A stretch of 64,000 nt of DNA from Hyphomicrobium methylovorum (GCF_013626205.1 NZ_QHJE01000001.1:1736001-1800000); one strand, 5' to 3'; numbered from the stretch's first letter, positions 8,877 through 18,162 are shown. Numbers and translations are program-made. The notes: generated by a model not told the origin, from the sequence alone.

Positions 8877-9677
8877 ATGACCGGGTCGAGCGAAGCCAGA
8901 TTTTGTACGTCTTGCGGCACGGCGTTAGCCGGGCGGTTCTGCGCGAGTTGCGGGACGGCGGCTGGGACGGTTTCCGCGCCCGCGCCTCGCGACGGTTGGT
9001 CTGGTTTGACGGGCGAGCTTTTGAGCCAGGAACGGCGGCTTGGCATCCTCGGCACGGTGCTGTCGTTTCTGCATCGTCCGGTGGACACCATCATTCGGCT
9101 TACGGACAATCCTGCTTATCGCGGGCATTGGAAGTTTCTGACCGCAATGGTCGGCACGCAGCTGACCCTCGTGCATGTTTTGCTGCCGCATCTCTACGCG
9201 AGACTTTTCAATCTTCCCGATACGGCGAATGCGGGCGCGGTCGTCACGAATGAGATCGTTCAGTACGTCGGGATGGTGATCCTGACGCCGATCCAGTTTT
9301 ATCTTTGCCGAGCTTTGGGCAGCGTTCGGCGGGCGCCAATGGAATATGTGAAGCTCTGCGTGTTGAGCGTCAGTTTCTGCGCGCTGTTATCGACGCTTGT
9401 TGCACTCCTATTCACAGGCATTGCGATGGCGGTTTTCAAATTTGGAATTGCGCTCGATCTCGCGAACGTGTGGCAAGGGTTAGCGATACTCGTGTCCCTG
9501 GCGATTTTGGCGTTTGTCGCGGCGAGCCACCGGCGCTTCTGGGGCATGTCTTGGCCCATCGCGGTTGGCGTGACGCTGGCGGCTGCGGCACTGTCTTGGT
9601 TGGTCGTTTATCCTGGTCTTACGCACATCGTAGAGCAGGGGAATGTCGCGGGCGTTTTAGGTTCGCTTTTAGGCTGA
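8877..9677 (+). CDS. Zinc-ribbon, multi-pass membrane protein
   Basis: The 266-residue protein begins with two closely spaced CxxC pairs (FCTSCG and FCASCG, residues 9-25), a zinc-ribbon signature. A short linker leads to a membrane domain with about five hydrophobic segments between residues 80 and 265. The layout resembles Yip1/DUF3667-type membrane proteins with an N-terminal zinc ribbon, but I cannot assign a family firmly and the function is unknown. A GGGGGCG stretch precedes the ATG. It stands alone between two reverse-strand genes. Confidence 0.75.
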   Translation: MTGSSEARFCTSCGTALAGRFCASCGTAAGTVSAPAPRDGWSGLTGELLSQERRLGILGTVLSFLHRPVDTIIRLTDNPAYRGHWKFLTAMVGTQLTLVHVLLPHLYARLFNLPDTANAGAVVTNEIVQYVGMVILTPIQFYLCRALGSVRRAPMEYVKLCVLSVSFCALLSTLVALLFTGIAMAVFKFGIALDLANVWQGLAILVSLAILAFVAASHRRFWGMSWPIAVGVTLAAAALSWLVVYPGLTHIVEQGNVAGVLGSLLG

Positions 9678-9725
9678 AGGCCTGTTTCGCGAGTTTCTGG
9701 AGATGTCGCGCTTCGCACGCTTTTG

Positions 9726-10661
9726 TTAGCGGGTCGGGACCGGAACCTCGCCCCGATAGTCGTAGAAGCCGCGTTGCGTCTTGCGGCCCAGCCAACCTGC
9801 TTCAACGTATTTTACCAGCAGCGGACAGGGGCGATATTTCGAATCCGATAGGCCTTCGTAAAGGACTTGCATCACGCTCAAACAGGTATCGAGACCGATG
9901 AAGTCCGCGAGTTCCAGCGGTCCCATCGGGTGGTGCGCGCCGAGCTTCATGGCTTTGTCGATCGCTTCGACCGTGCCCACGCCTTCGTACAGCGTGTAAA
10001 CGGCTTCGTTGATCATCGGCAGCAGGATGCGATTGACGATGAAGGCCGGGAAGTCTTCAGAAACGGCGGTCGTTTTGCCGAGGCTTTCGACGAATGTTCT
10101 TGCGGTCGAGAACGTTTCGTCTTCCGTGGCGATGCCGCGGATCAGTTCCACCAGTTCCATCAGCGGCACCGGATTCATGAAGTGCATGCCGATGAAGTCT
10201 TCCGGCCGATCCGTTGTGGCGGCCAGACGCGTGATGGAAATCGACGACGTGTTGGATGCAAGCATCGCCGTCGGCTTCAGATGCGGACAGAGCGCGGCGA
10301 AAATCTTGTGTTTGAGCGCCTCGTCCTCGGTCGCGGCTTCGATTACGAGATCGCAGTCGCCGAAGGCCTCGAGATTTGGAGCGTAGACGATCCGTCCAAG
10401 GGCTTGGCTGCGGTCTTCTTCGCTGATCGTGCCTTTGGCGATCTGGCGTGCGAGATTTTTGTCGACAAGGTCGATGCCGTGGTCGAACGCTTCTCGCTTG
10501 AGGTCGTTCAGGGCGACCGAGTATCCCGCGAGGGCCGCTACGTGGGCGATGCCGCTGCCCATCTGGCCGGCGCCGATAACGCCGACCTTACTAATTGTGC
10601 GTGCGGGCCGAATGGCGCCTTTGCTCTTGTCGATAGGCTTCTGAGCTTGCGGCATGACCAT
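9726..10661 (-). CDS. 3-hydroxybutyryl-CoA dehydrogenase
   Basis: The enzyme interconverts acetoacetyl-CoA and 3-hydroxybutyryl-CoA with NAD(P). The N-terminal Rossmann motif VGVIGAGQMGSGIAH lies at about residues 25-40. The catalytic region holds NTSSISIT and HFMNPVPLM with the active histidine, and the C-terminal helical domain contains HPMGPLELADFIGLDT. At about 311 residues it is slightly longer than the typical 285 because of an N-terminal lead. ATG at 10661 is chosen. ATG at 10655 and GTG at 10670 are alternatives. It lies downstream of etfA with a 23-base gap, as in many alphaproteobacteria. Confidence 0.94.
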   Translation of the reverse strand: MVMPQAQKPIDKSKGAIRPARTISKVGVIGAGQMGSGIAHVAALAGYSVALNDLKREAFDHGIDLVDKNLARQIAKGTISEEDRSQALGRIVYAPNLEAFGDCDLVIEAATEDEALKHKIFAALCPHLKPTAMLASNTSSISITRLAATTDRPEDFIGMHFMNPVPLMELVELIRGIATEDETFSTARTFVESLGKTTAVSEDFPAFIVNRILLPMINEAVYTLYEGVGTVEAIDKAMKLGAHHPMGPLELADFIGLDTCLSVMQVLYEGLSDSKYRPCPLLVKYVEAGWLGRKTQRGFYDYRGEVPVPTR

Positions 10662-10684
10662 GCGTCCCACTTAATCCCAGACAG

Positions 10685-11629
10685 CTAGCGTCCGGCTTTT
10701 TGCAGCTCTGCGTCGAGTTCTGGCAGGGCCTGGAAGAGATCTGCCACGAGGCCATAGTCCGCGACCTGGAAGATGGGCGCTTCGCCATCTTTGTTGATCG
10801 CGACGATGATCTTCGAATCTTTCATGCCTGCGAGATGTTGAATGGCGCCCGAGATGCCGACAGCGATGTAGAGATCGGGGGCGACGACTTTACCCGTCTG
10901 CCCGACCTGCCAATCGTTCGGGACGAACCCTGAATCGACGGCGGCTCGTGACGCACCCATTGCGGCGCCAAGGCGATCCGCGACGGGCTCAATGTACTTC
11001 GTGAAGTTCTCGCCGTTCGCCATGCCGCGACCACCGGAAATGATGATGCGCGCCGAGGTCAGTTCCGGACGATCGGACTTCGTCAGCTCGGCATTCTCGA
11101 AGGTCGAAACTCCGTTCGCAGCTGGTGCTGAGAGCGATTCAATCGCGGCCGAGCCGCCTTCGCTGACGGCTGGGAAAGCCGCGGTGCGAACGGTGATGAC
11201 TTTCGTCTTGTCGCCCGACTGCACCGTTTGAATTGCGTTGCCCGCGTAAATCGGACGCTCGAATGTGTCGGCAGAGATGACCTTGGTGATGTCGGAAATC
11301 TGCATGACGTCGAGCTTAGCGGCGACGCGGGGCAGCACGTTCTTGCCGAATGCGGTGGCTGGCGCAACGATTGCCGTATAGTTCGGCGCGATCGAAAGGA
11401 TCAGCGCGCTCAGGTCTTCAGCGAGACCATGGGCGAGATGAGGCGCATCGGCATGCAGAACCTTCGCCACGCCCTCGAGCTTGGCTGCGGATTCCGCCGC
11501 GCCTTTGGCGTCTGCACCGGCGACGAGAATGTGGATGTCGCCGCCGAGCTGCTTCGCAGCGGTCAGGGCCTTGGCGGTGGCGGGTGCCAGCGCGCCGGAG
11601 GACAGTTCAGCGAGAAGGAGTGTTGACAT
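10685..11629 (-). CDS. etfA: Electron transfer flavoprotein alpha subunit
   Basis: EtfA holds the FAD of the soluble heterodimer that takes electrons from acyl-CoA dehydrogenases and related flavoenzymes and passes them to ETF-ubiquinone oxidoreductase. The 314-residue length is typical. The C-terminal FAD-binding domain shows GRGMANGENF, GASRAAVDSGF, the conserved VGQTGKVVAPDLYIAVGISG and INKDGEAPIFQVADYG. Its start codon overlaps the etfB stop by one base (TAATG), so the subunits are translationally coupled. Confidence 0.97.
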   Translation of the reverse strand: MSTLLLAELSSGALAPATAKALTAAKQLGGDIHILVAGADAKGAAESAAKLEGVAKVLHADAPHLAHGLAEDLSALILSIAPNYTAIVAPATAFGKNVLPRVAAKLDVMQISDITKVISADTFERPIYAGNAIQTVQSGDKTKVITVRTAAFPAVSEGGSAAIESLSAPAANGVSTFENAELTKSDRPELTSARIIISGGRGMANGENFTKYIEPVADRLGAAMGASRAAVDSGFVPNDWQVGQTGKVVAPDLYIAVGISGAIQHLAGMKDSKIIVAINKDGEAPIFQVADYGLVADLFQALPELDAELQKAGR

Positions 11630-12384
11630 TAGAGGACTCCCGCTTCGCTTTTGAGCTTCTCAACCAGTTCGGCAACGCTGCCGACTTTGACGCCGGCCTT
11701 GCGCGTTGCCGGTTCCGTCGTCTTCAAAACTTTGAGCCGCGGGCTGACATCGACGCCGAAGTCGTCCGGCTTTTTGACGTCGAGCGGCTTTTTCTTCGCC
11801 TTCATGATGTTCGGCAGCGAAGGATAACGCGGCTCATTGAGGCGGAGGTCTGTGGTGATGACTGCAGGAAGCTTCAGCTTCACAGTTTCGAGTCCGCCGT
11901 CGACTTCGCGCGTAACCGAAACGGTGCCAGCGTCGGGAACGACTTTGGATGCGAACGTGCCTTGCGGCCAGTCGAGAAGGCTCGCCAGCATTTGTCCGGT
12001 TTGATTGCTGTCGTCATCGATCGCTTGCTTGCCGAGAATGACGAGATCCGGCTTCTCTGCGTCGACAACAGCTTTCAGCAGCTTTGCGACTGCGAGCGGT
12101 TCAACGGTCGTGCCGTCCGGAACTTCAATGAGAATGGCTCTGTCGGCGCCAATTGCGAGAGCGGTGCGGAGTGTTTCCTGGGCTTTCGGAGGGCCGATCG
12201 AAACGACGATCACTTCTTGTGCGCCGCTTTTTTCTTTGAGACGGACTGCTTCTTCGATTGCAATCTCGTCGAAGGGATTCATCGACATCTTGACGTTTGC
12301 GAGGTCGATTCCGGTGCCATCCGGCTTAACGCGGATTTTGACGTTGTAGTCGACGACGCGCTTTACCGGCACAACGATCTTCAT
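11629..12384 (-). CDS. etfB: Electron transfer flavoprotein beta subunit
   Basis: EtfB is the AMP-binding partner of EtfA. The 251-residue product starts [17 protein letters not shown], the standard EtfB opening, and shows [42 protein letters not shown] and the recognition-loop region around [21 protein letters not shown] start at ATG 12384. An open frame continues upstream but lacks family similarity. It is the first gene of the etfB-etfA-dehydrogenase run. Confidence 0.97.
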   Translation of the reverse strand: MKIVVPVKRVVDYNVKIRVKPDGTGIDLANVKMSMNPFDEIAIEEAVRLKEKSGAQEVIVVSIGPPKAQETLRTALAIGADRAILIEVPDGTTVEPLAVAKLLKAVVDAEKPDLVILGKQAIDDDSNQTGQMLASLLDWPQGTFASKVVPDAGTVSVTREVDGGLETVKLKLPAVITTDLRLNEPRYPSLPNIMKAKKKPLDVKKPDDFGVDVSPRLKVLKTTEPATRKAGVKVGSVAELVEKLKSEAGVL

Positions 12385-12754
12385 GTCCTTCACCAGCGTA
12401 CTGGCGCTCCTATTGGTTGTTGTTCCTGCGCTTGGACGGGCGCAAGTTTTGCGGCGCGACACCGCCGCGATATAGCTGATCGACCCCGAACTCGCTCGGA
12501 AAGCGATGCAATGCCGTATCTGCCAAGGAGGCGGGTTCTCGCATTTGCGAAGGCCGAAAACTAGGGGTGGGGCGAGAGCAAGTCAATGGCGCTTCCGTCG
12601 CGGTCAGCGGCTTTCAAACAGCAGCTTTTTGGCGGGTTAGGCGCGTTTCAGGGTGCGGGGGTTGCTCCGCCCGGCGTCGGGATTTTGGTTGGTTGGTAAA
12701 AGTGGCTTCGGCGGTGCCACCCATGGGCGGCGTGGCGTTGCGGCAGGAGCGCGT
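12385..12754. other. Intergenic region upstream of etfB
   Basis: This 370-base region separates etfB from the cobalamin adenosyltransferase gene, both on the minus strand. It probably contains the etf promoter. I see no convincing gene, hairpin terminator or RNA. It contains a G-rich stretch at about 12650-12720. Confidence 0.4.
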
Positions 12755-13336
12755 CTAGCGGTTCTTGCCGGGCACCCACAGAACGTCGGCCTTGCCGTGG
12801 TCGTTGACGTAGCGAGCCGCGACAAACAGAAAATCCGAGAGCCGGTTGATGTACTTCAGAGCGGGCGCGCTGACGGGTTCATCGGGGATCGCGGCCAGCT
12901 CAACCATAAGGCGCTCGGCGCGGCGCGATACCGTACGGGCAACGTGGAGCGCTGCGGCGCAGGAGCTGCCGCCCGGCAGAATGAACGAGCGCAACGGCTG
13001 CAGCGCGCCGTTCATCAGGTCGATTTCGTCTTCGAGGCGCTTCACCTGACCATCTGCAACTCGGAGCGGTTCGTAGGGCAGTTCCTTGCCGCGGTCAGGC
13101 ACACAGAGGTCAGCGCCGAGGTCGAAGAGATCGTTCTGGACCCGGTGCAGCATGGCATCGACGTCCGCGTCGGCCTCGGTCACATGGGTTCTCGCGACAC
13201 CAATCAGCGCGTTGGTTTCATCTACGGTGCCGTAGGCGGCGATGCGCGGCGACGTTTTTGGCACGCGTTCGCCAGAGCCGAGGGCCGTCGTTCCGGCGTC
13301 GCCGGTTTTTGTGTAGATGCGATTGAGTACGACCAT
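12755..13336 (-). CDS. Corrinoid adenosyltransferase, PduO type
   Basis: The enzyme transfers the adenosyl group of ATP to cob(I)alamin, making coenzyme B12. In the 193 residues the N-terminal ATP-binding signature RIYTKTGDAGTTALGSG lies at about 6-22, VDETNALIG follows, and the C-terminal part has the SCAAALHVARTVSRRAER and YINRLSDFLFVAARY motifs of the PduO-type trimer. Adenosylcobalamin would serve enzymes such as methylmalonyl-CoA or ethylmalonyl-CoA mutase, which fits the neighbouring acyl-CoA genes by inference. Confidence 0.95.
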   Translation of the reverse strand: MVVLNRIYTKTGDAGTTALGSGERVPKTSPRIAAYGTVDETNALIGVARTHVTEADADVDAMLHRVQNDLFDLGADLCVPDRGKELPYEPLRVADGQVKRLEDEIDLMNGALQPLRSFILPGGSSCAAALHVARTVSRRAERLMVELAAIPDEPVSAPALKYINRLSDFLFVAARYVNDHGKADVLWVPGKNR

Positions 13337-13379
13337 CGGTGATCATCCTGGTAGAGCGGCGAACGCTGCTGCGCGGCCT

Positions 13380-13568
13380 TTAGTGGGCCACAATGACGTA
13401 GGCAATGATAATCAGGATGGCGAGGAATTGCAGCCCTACACGCCAGCGCATCAGCTTTTGGCTGAGGTTGGGGTTTTCGCCCTTGATCATCGTGTACAAT
13501 CCGAAGAGTAGCACGATGAAGACGGCCAGCACGGCAACGGTGGTAGCGTGGTAGAGCACAGTATCCAT
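13380..13568 (-). CDS. HIG1-domain small twin-transmembrane protein
   Basis: The 62-residue protein consists of two hydrophobic segments (about 7-27 and 42-61) joined by a loop with the HIG1 (hypoxia-induced) signature SQKLMRWRVGLQ. In mitochondria, relatives associate with respiratory supercomplexes. In alphaproteobacteria small HIG1 proteins are widespread, with a suspected role near cytochrome oxidases. Start ATG at 13568 is preferred over an upstream TTG. It lies 43 bases downstream of the adenosyltransferase gene. Confidence 0.85.
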   Translation of the reverse strand: MDTVLYHATTVAVLAVFIVLLFGLYTMIKGENPNLSQKLMRWRVGLQFLAILIIIAYVIVAH

Positions 13569-13811
13569 TGGAAGTTTCCGCAATCTGAGGTCGCAGCCTG
13601 CTTAGGCCTTTGCCGGTGGCCGAGCAATGTTCACGAGCGCGCATCGGGGCCAGCGCCCCAGTTCCTGGGGCTAACGCGCCGCATTACGCATTTGAAATTT
13701 GCCCTCCGGCGCAAATGGCTTAATCCTTCCCGTGCATCGTATCAGCATGACATTTCGAGGCGGAACGGTCCGTCGTTATCCGCCCTTTCGCGCGTTTTGA
13801 CCTGAGGCCCA

Positions 13812-15383
13812 GTGGCAAATCAGCTTCCGGCAAATCGAGATGGACGGGGCCGCTTTGCCCGCGAGGCAGGGCGCGCGTCGATGGTTCTCGGGGCGGCGGT
13901 GGCTTTATCCCTATCCGCAATAACCCAACTGCGCGCGCAAGACGAAGTTCCGGCCGATCCGGCGGCCGCGCGACAGGCGCTCGATTCGAAGAAGCAAGAG
14001 CTTGATTCCAACGCTGCCAAGGAACTGACGATCCGTTCGGAAGTGGTGTCGTTGAGTAGCGAGCGCGAGCGGCTGAATGCGCGCCTCATCGAAACCGCCA
14101 ATCTCATTCAGCGCGGTGAAGCGCAGATGACGGCGATCGAGGGCCGGCTGTCGGAACTCGAGGCCCAGGAACGGACGGTTCGCGGCACGCTTGGTGAGCG
14201 GCACGGGGAAATCGCGGCGCTCCTGGCGGCGCTACAGCGTATGGGCCGAAATCCCCCGCCCGTTCTCGTCACCCGTCGCGAGGATGCGCTCCAGATGGTC
14301 CGCAGCGCGATGCTGCTTGCTTCAGCGTTTCCGGACCTTCGCGATCAGGCGGTGACGCTGTCCGGCAAGCTCGAGAAGCTGCAGACGGTGATGGCCAGCA
14401 TCCGCACCGAGGGGGCACGGCTCAAGGCTGAAACGGACCGGTTGAACGAAACGCGTTCGCGTCTTGCGAGCCTGATGGAAGTTAAAAAATTGACGCTCGC
14501 CGAGCGGCAAACGGAGCTTGCGTCCGTGCGTGTCGCGACTGCCGAGATTTCAAAGAGCGTCAACAACCTTTCCGAGCTTATCGGACGATTGAATACCGCC
14601 GTGACCGAGCAGACCGGGCTCGGCACTTACAATAAAGAACTCAAAGCTGAACGGGCCGCTTCAGAGCTAAACGTCCAGACCGCAAGTGCTGCTCCTGCTC
14701 CCGCTCCCGCTCCTGAAAATCCTGTTCCTGAGGCGCTCAAGCCCGGGCCGCAGGTTATTCGGCCACCGCCTCTGGAGCCGGTGCCGCAAGCGACGGTCGA
14801 GCCCAAGCCCGTGGCTGAAGCGAAGCCCGCCGAAGCCAAGGTCGCCATTCTGGCGCGATCCGATGCGCCGAAGCGATCCGTTATCGAACTTGCCCCTGAG
14901 GGCACGTCGGTTATTCCCGGAAATCCGGGCCGAATCAAACCGGCTATCCCTTTCGGAAGTGCGAAAGGGAAGCTGCCGTTGCCCGCTCAGGGCGCGCGCG
15001 CGCTTGCATTCGGCGATCGCACGCAATACGGCGGACAGTCGAAAGGTATTGTGATTGAAACGCGTTATGGCGGTCAGATCACATCACCGTGCGATGGCTG
15101 GGTTCTGTACGCAGGCGAGTTTCGGAGTTACGGGCAACTCTTGATCATAGACGGCGGCGACGGCTATCTTATGCTGCTCGCGGGTCTGTCGCAGATCGAC
15201 GTTCAGCCGGGACAGTTCGTGCTCGCCGCAGAGCCAGTCGGTACAATGAGTGTGGGACAAAAGAATTCGCCGTCCTCGGCGCGGGTGAGTGGACCCGTTT
15301 TGTATGTCGAGCTTCGCAAGGATGGGCGTCCGATCGACCCCGATCCCTGGTGGGCATCAGGTCAGCAGAAGGTACAAGGCTAA
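13812..15383 (+). CDS. EnvC-like murein hydrolase activator with degenerate LytM domain
   Basis: The 523-residue exported protein has an N-terminal hydrophobic segment (about 22-42, signal or anchor). A long coiled coil (about 48-285) is followed by an Ala/Pro-rich linker and a C-terminal M23/LytM domain (about 385-515). The LytM zinc ligands look lost: the usual histidines are replaced in IIDGGDGYLMLLAGL and the final HxH position reads YVELR. This is the pattern of EnvC-type factors, which activate amidases rather than cleave peptidoglycan. It likely acts in the periplasm in cell separation. The start is GTG at 13812. The stop overlaps the ctpA start by one base (TAATG). Confidence 0.88.
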   Translation: MANQLPANRDGRGRFAREAGRASMVLGAAVALSLSAITQLRAQDEVPADPAAARQALDSKKQELDSNAAKELTIRSEVVSLSSERERLNARLIETANLIQRGEAQMTAIEGRLSELEAQERTVRGTLGERHGEIAALLAALQRMGRNPPPVLVTRREDALQMVRSAMLLASAFPDLRDQAVTLSGKLEKLQTVMASIRTEGARLKAETDRLNETRSRLASLMEVKKLTLAERQTELASVRVATAEISKSVNNLSELIGRLNTAVTEQTGLGTYNKELKAERAASELNVQTASAAPAPAPAPENPVPEALKPGPQVIRPPPLEPVPQATVEPKPVAEAKPAEAKVAILARSDAPKRSVIELAPEGTSVIPGNPGRIKPAIPFGSAKGKLPLPAQGARALAFGDRTQYGGQSKGIVIETRYGGQITSPCDGWVLYAGEFRSYGQLLIIDGGDGYLMLLAGLSQIDVQPGQFVLAAEPVGTMSVGQKNSPSSARVSGPVLYVELRKDGRPIDPDPWWASGQQKVQG

Positions 15384-16807
15384 TGCGCAAGACAGACTAT
15401 GCGTTCTGGACATTCCTGCTGATGACGGGGTTGGCCGGTGCAACGACGTTGTTGAACGTCACACAGACCTATTCGGCCACGTCTTCTCAGAACTCCGAAC
15501 TTTATAAGCAGCTGGATCTGTTCGGCGACGTGCTCGAACGGGTTCGGTCCGACTATGTCGAGAAGCCGGATGATACGCAGCTCATTGAATCGGCGATCAA
15601 CGGCATGCTGTCGTCGCTCGATCCGCACTCGTCTTACATGAGCCCGAAGAACTTCCGCGACATGCAGGTGCAGACGCGCGGCGAGTTCGGCGGTCTTGGT
15701 ATCGAAGTGACGATGGAGAACGGCGTCATCAAGGTCGTTTCTCCGATCGACGATACGCCCGCCGCCAAGGCAGGCCTGATGGCGAACGACCTCATTACGC
15801 AGCTCGACAACGAGCAGATCTCCGGTTTGACGCTCGAACAGGCGGTCGAAAAGATGCGCGGTCCGGTCAATACGCCGATCACGCTGACCGTTGTGCGCAA
15901 GGGTCGGGACGATCCGTTCGATGTCAAAGTCGTACGTGACGTGATCCGCATCAATGCTGTTAAGTCGCGCGCTGAGGGTGACGTCGGGTACGTGAAGGTC
16001 TCGACCTTCAACGAGCAGACGCATGCCAACGTCGTGAAGGCGGTGGAAGCGCTCGACAAGCAACTTGGGCCGAAGCTCAAGGGTTACATCATCGATCTTC
16101 GGAACAACCCGGGTGGTCTTCTGGATCAGGCGATTGCTGTTTCGGATGACTTCCTGGAGCAGGGCGCAATCGTTCTGACGAAGGGCCGCAACAACGAAGA
16201 AACGCAGCGTGCGAATGCGCGGCCGGGCGATATCACGGACGGTAAGAAGATCGTCGTGCTCATCAACGGCGGTTCGGCTTCGGCGTCTGAAATCGTGGCG
16301 GGCGCACTACAGGACCACAAGCGTGCGACCGTTATCGGTACGCGTTCGTTCGGTAAGGGCTCGGTGCAGACGATCATTCCGCTCGGCGCCAATGGCGCGA
16401 TCCGGCTGACGACCGCGCGGTACTACACGCCGTCGAACCGCTCGATCCAGGCTAAGGGTATCGATCCGGATATCGTCGTTGCCGAGGCTATCCCAGACGA
16501 TCTCAAGGATAAGCTTGGTGCGGAGAAGCCGCGCGGCGAAGCCGGTTTGCGGGGCCATCTGAAGAACCCTGACGGCAGTGACAAGGACGCCAAGGCCGAA
16601 GAATCCGGTTCGTCGTCTTACGTCGCCAAGGACGCTGACAAGGATACGCAGTTGCAGTATGCGCTGAGCTTCCTGAACGGCACGGCGAAGGAGCCGGACG
16701 CAGCCAACAACGCGCCTGCGTCGTCTCCCGCAGCTACGCCCGAAACGTCGAAAGACGATAAAAAGGCGGCGCCTTCCGACGACGACAAAAAGCCGACGCC
16801 CAACTGA
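15383..16807 (+). CDS. ctpA: Carboxyl-terminal processing protease (S41 family)
   Basis: This periplasmic serine protease has 474 residues: an N-terminal hydrophobic export segment (about 8-28), a PDZ domain around FGGLGIEVTMENGVIKV (about 95-180) and the S41 catalytic domain. The catalytic serine lies in NGGSASASEIVAG and the lysine in SFGKGSVQTI. CtpA-type proteases trim or degrade periplasmic proteins and peptidoglycan hydrolases. The C-terminal 90 residues are low-complexity and rich in Lys, Asp and Pro. The ATG overlaps the stop of the EnvC-like gene, a conserved pairing. Confidence 0.96.
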   Translation: MRKTDYAFWTFLLMTGLAGATTLLNVTQTYSATSSQNSELYKQLDLFGDVLERVRSDYVEKPDDTQLIESAINGMLSSLDPHSSYMSPKNFRDMQVQTRGEFGGLGIEVTMENGVIKVVSPIDDTPAAKAGLMANDLITQLDNEQISGLTLEQAVEKMRGPVNTPITLTVVRKGRDDPFDVKVVRDVIRINAVKSRAEGDVGYVKVSTFNEQTHANVVKAVEALDKQLGPKLKGYIIDLRNNPGGLLDQAIAVSDDFLEQGAIVLTKGRNNEETQRANARPGDITDGKKIVVLINGGSASASEIVAGALQDHKRATVIGTRSFGKGSVQTIIPLGANGAIRLTTARYYTPSNRSIQAKGIDPDIVVAEAIPDDLKDKLGAEKPRGEAGLRGHLKNPDGSDKDAKAEESGSSSYVAKDADKDTQLQYALSFLNGTAKEPDAANNAPASSPAATPETSKDDKKAAPSDDDKKPTPN

Positions 16808-16830
16808 GGGCGCGCACTTCCGATAAATTT

Positions 16831-16862
16831 GAAGGGCGCCCTCGTGGCGCCCTTCGTTTTTT
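16831..16862 (+). terminator. Rho-independent terminator after ctpA
   Basis: A perfect ten-base stem (gaagggcgcc pairing with ggcgcccttc) with a five-base loop is followed by a run of six T. It lies 23 bases after the ctpA stop and ends the EnvC-ctpA transcript before the first NUDIX gene. Confidence 0.9.
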
Positions 16863-16905
16863 CTGGCCCGTGGCGTACAACGCGAATTCTTAGCGGGGGA
16901 ACGAA

Positions 16906-17436
16906 ATGTCCGACAAATTACGGAAGATCGATGCAACGTCGCTGCCCTATCGCGCGTGCGCAGGGCAGATGGTGATCAATGCGGATGGCCTGGTCTGGGT
17001 CGGCCGGCGGGCCGATTCCAAGCAAGACGCCGAGGGCCGCGGAACTTGGTGGCAGATGCCGCAAGGCGGCATCGACAAGGGCGAAGATCCGGCTGATGCG
17101 GCGCGTCGGGAACTTTTCGAGGAGACAGCGATCCGCTCTGTCGAGCAGATCGGTGAGATGCCGCGCTGGGTGGTCTACGATCTTCCGCCCAATTTGCTAG
17201 GCGTTGCCTGGGGCGGGCGGTATCGTGGCCAGAAGCAGCGATGGTTCGCCTACCGCTTCTTGGGGAGCGACAGCGAAATCAATATCGTCCCGCCGCCTGG
17301 ACTGGAGGCGGAATTCGTTGAATGGCGCTGGGCCCCCGTCAATGAGCTGCTGGATTTGATCGTGCCGTTCAAGCGCGAGGTTTACCGCGAGGTGATCGCG
17401 GAATTTGCGCCTTTGGCGCGGCCGCTCGGAACATAA
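16906..17436 (+). CDS. rppH: RNA pyrophosphohydrolase RppH-type NUDIX hydrolase, first copy
   Basis: RppH removes pyrophosphate from the 5' end of mRNAs and starts their decay. In NUDIX-type diadenosine polyphosphate hydrolases the same fold cleaves Ap4A or Ap5A. The 176-residue protein has MPQGGIDKGEDP and the NUDIX box ending RELFEETAI, in which the usual final Gly is Ala. The typical RYRGQKQRWFAYRF segment follows. The N-terminus YRACAGQMVINADGLVWVGRR is also family-like. It follows the ctpA terminator and precedes a second, similar gene. Confidence 0.92.
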   Translation: MSDKLRKIDATSLPYRACAGQMVINADGLVWVGRRADSKQDAEGRGTWWQMPQGGIDKGEDPADAARRELFEETAIRSVEQIGEMPRWVVYDLPPNLLGVAWGGRYRGQKQRWFAYRFLGSDSEINIVPPPGLEAEFVEWRWAPVNELLDLIVPFKREVYREVIAEFAPLARPLGT

Positions 17437-17464
17437 AGCGGTGCCAATTCTTCCGTAGAGTGAT

Positions 17465-17515
17465 GACCATTGGGATGGTCCACAAACATGTCTCGCGCGT
17501 GACAGCCAATGTCAC
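17465..17515. promoter_or_regulatory. Two dyads upstream of the second NUDIX gene
   Basis: The 114-base gap contains a perfect six-base inverted repeat (gaccat, four-base spacer, atggtc) at 17465-17480. A second one (gtgac, seven-base spacer, gtcac) lies at 17499-17515. They could be operator half-sites or small hairpins. No known regulator motif is matched with confidence. Confidence 0.25.
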
Positions 17516-17550
17516 ACCGTTGCTATGTTTTTCTTTAAGATACGAGAATC

Positions 17551-18132
17551 ATGGCGCACAATCAGTCCCAGACTATGTACAGGCCCGAAACACCGATGAC
17601 GTTGCTTTCCAAAGCATCAGATATGCAGGCTCCAACGCTTCCCGTGCGGATGTGCGTTGGCATTCTGCTGTTCAATCGCGACGGACTTGTCTGGGTCGGG
17701 CGTCGCCGTCCCAAGTGGGTTGCCGATCATTCGTCGTTTATCTGGCAGATGCCTCAGGGTGGGATTGAGCCCTACGAGTCGCCGCGAGACGCTGCTCTGC
17801 GTGAATTGCGCGAGGAGACCGGGATCATCAGCGTCGAGGTCGTCGCTGAGATGCCTGAGTGGCTGACATATGAATTGCCTGAAAGCCTCGTCGGGATCGC
17901 GCTCAAGGGGCGCTATCGCGGGCAGCGCCAGAAGTGGTTCGCCATGCGCTTTACCGGTGACGATAGCGAGGTCAACATCGGTCCCAAGGCTGGCCTTAAG
18001 GCCGAGTTTGAGACGTGGCGGTGGGCACCGTTGGCTCTCGTGCCGAAGCTCATTATCCCGTTCAAGCGCGATCTTTACGACCGCGTGACGAGCGAGTTTG
18101 CGCCCCACGTCGTTCCTGTCGACGCGGTATAG
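17551..18132 (+). CDS. RppH-type NUDIX hydrolase, second copy
   Basis: The 193-residue product aligns along its length with the preceding protein, sharing LVWVGRR, MPQGGIEPYESP, RYRGQRQKWFAMRF and FETWRWAPL. It has a complete NUDIX box including the final Gly (ELREETGI), which the first copy lacks. It carries an N-terminal extension of about 25 residues before VRMCVGILLF. It probably hydrolyses 5' ends of RNA or dinucleoside polyphosphates. The start at 17551 is not certain: ATG codons at 17575 and 17596 are alternatives. Confidence 0.9.
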   Translation: MAHNQSQTMYRPETPMTLLSKASDMQAPTLPVRMCVGILLFNRDGLVWVGRRRPKWVADHSSFIWQMPQGGIEPYESPRDAALRELREETGIISVEVVAEMPEWLTYELPESLVGIALKGRYRGQRQKWFAMRFTGDDSEVNIGPKAGLKAEFETWRWAPLALVPKLIIPFKRDLYDRVTSEFAPHVVPVDAV

Positions 18133-18162
18133 CGCGGTCGCGAACCGGTTTGGGTTCAGCGG

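Noticed and set aside
11350-12564. A 404-codon forward frame across etfA and etfB
   Set aside because: Both etf genes on the other strand are certain. The product of this frame shows no known domain.
13812-15383. Active M23 endopeptidase
   Set aside because: The expected zinc-binding histidines in the C-terminal domain are replaced, so an activator role is more likely.
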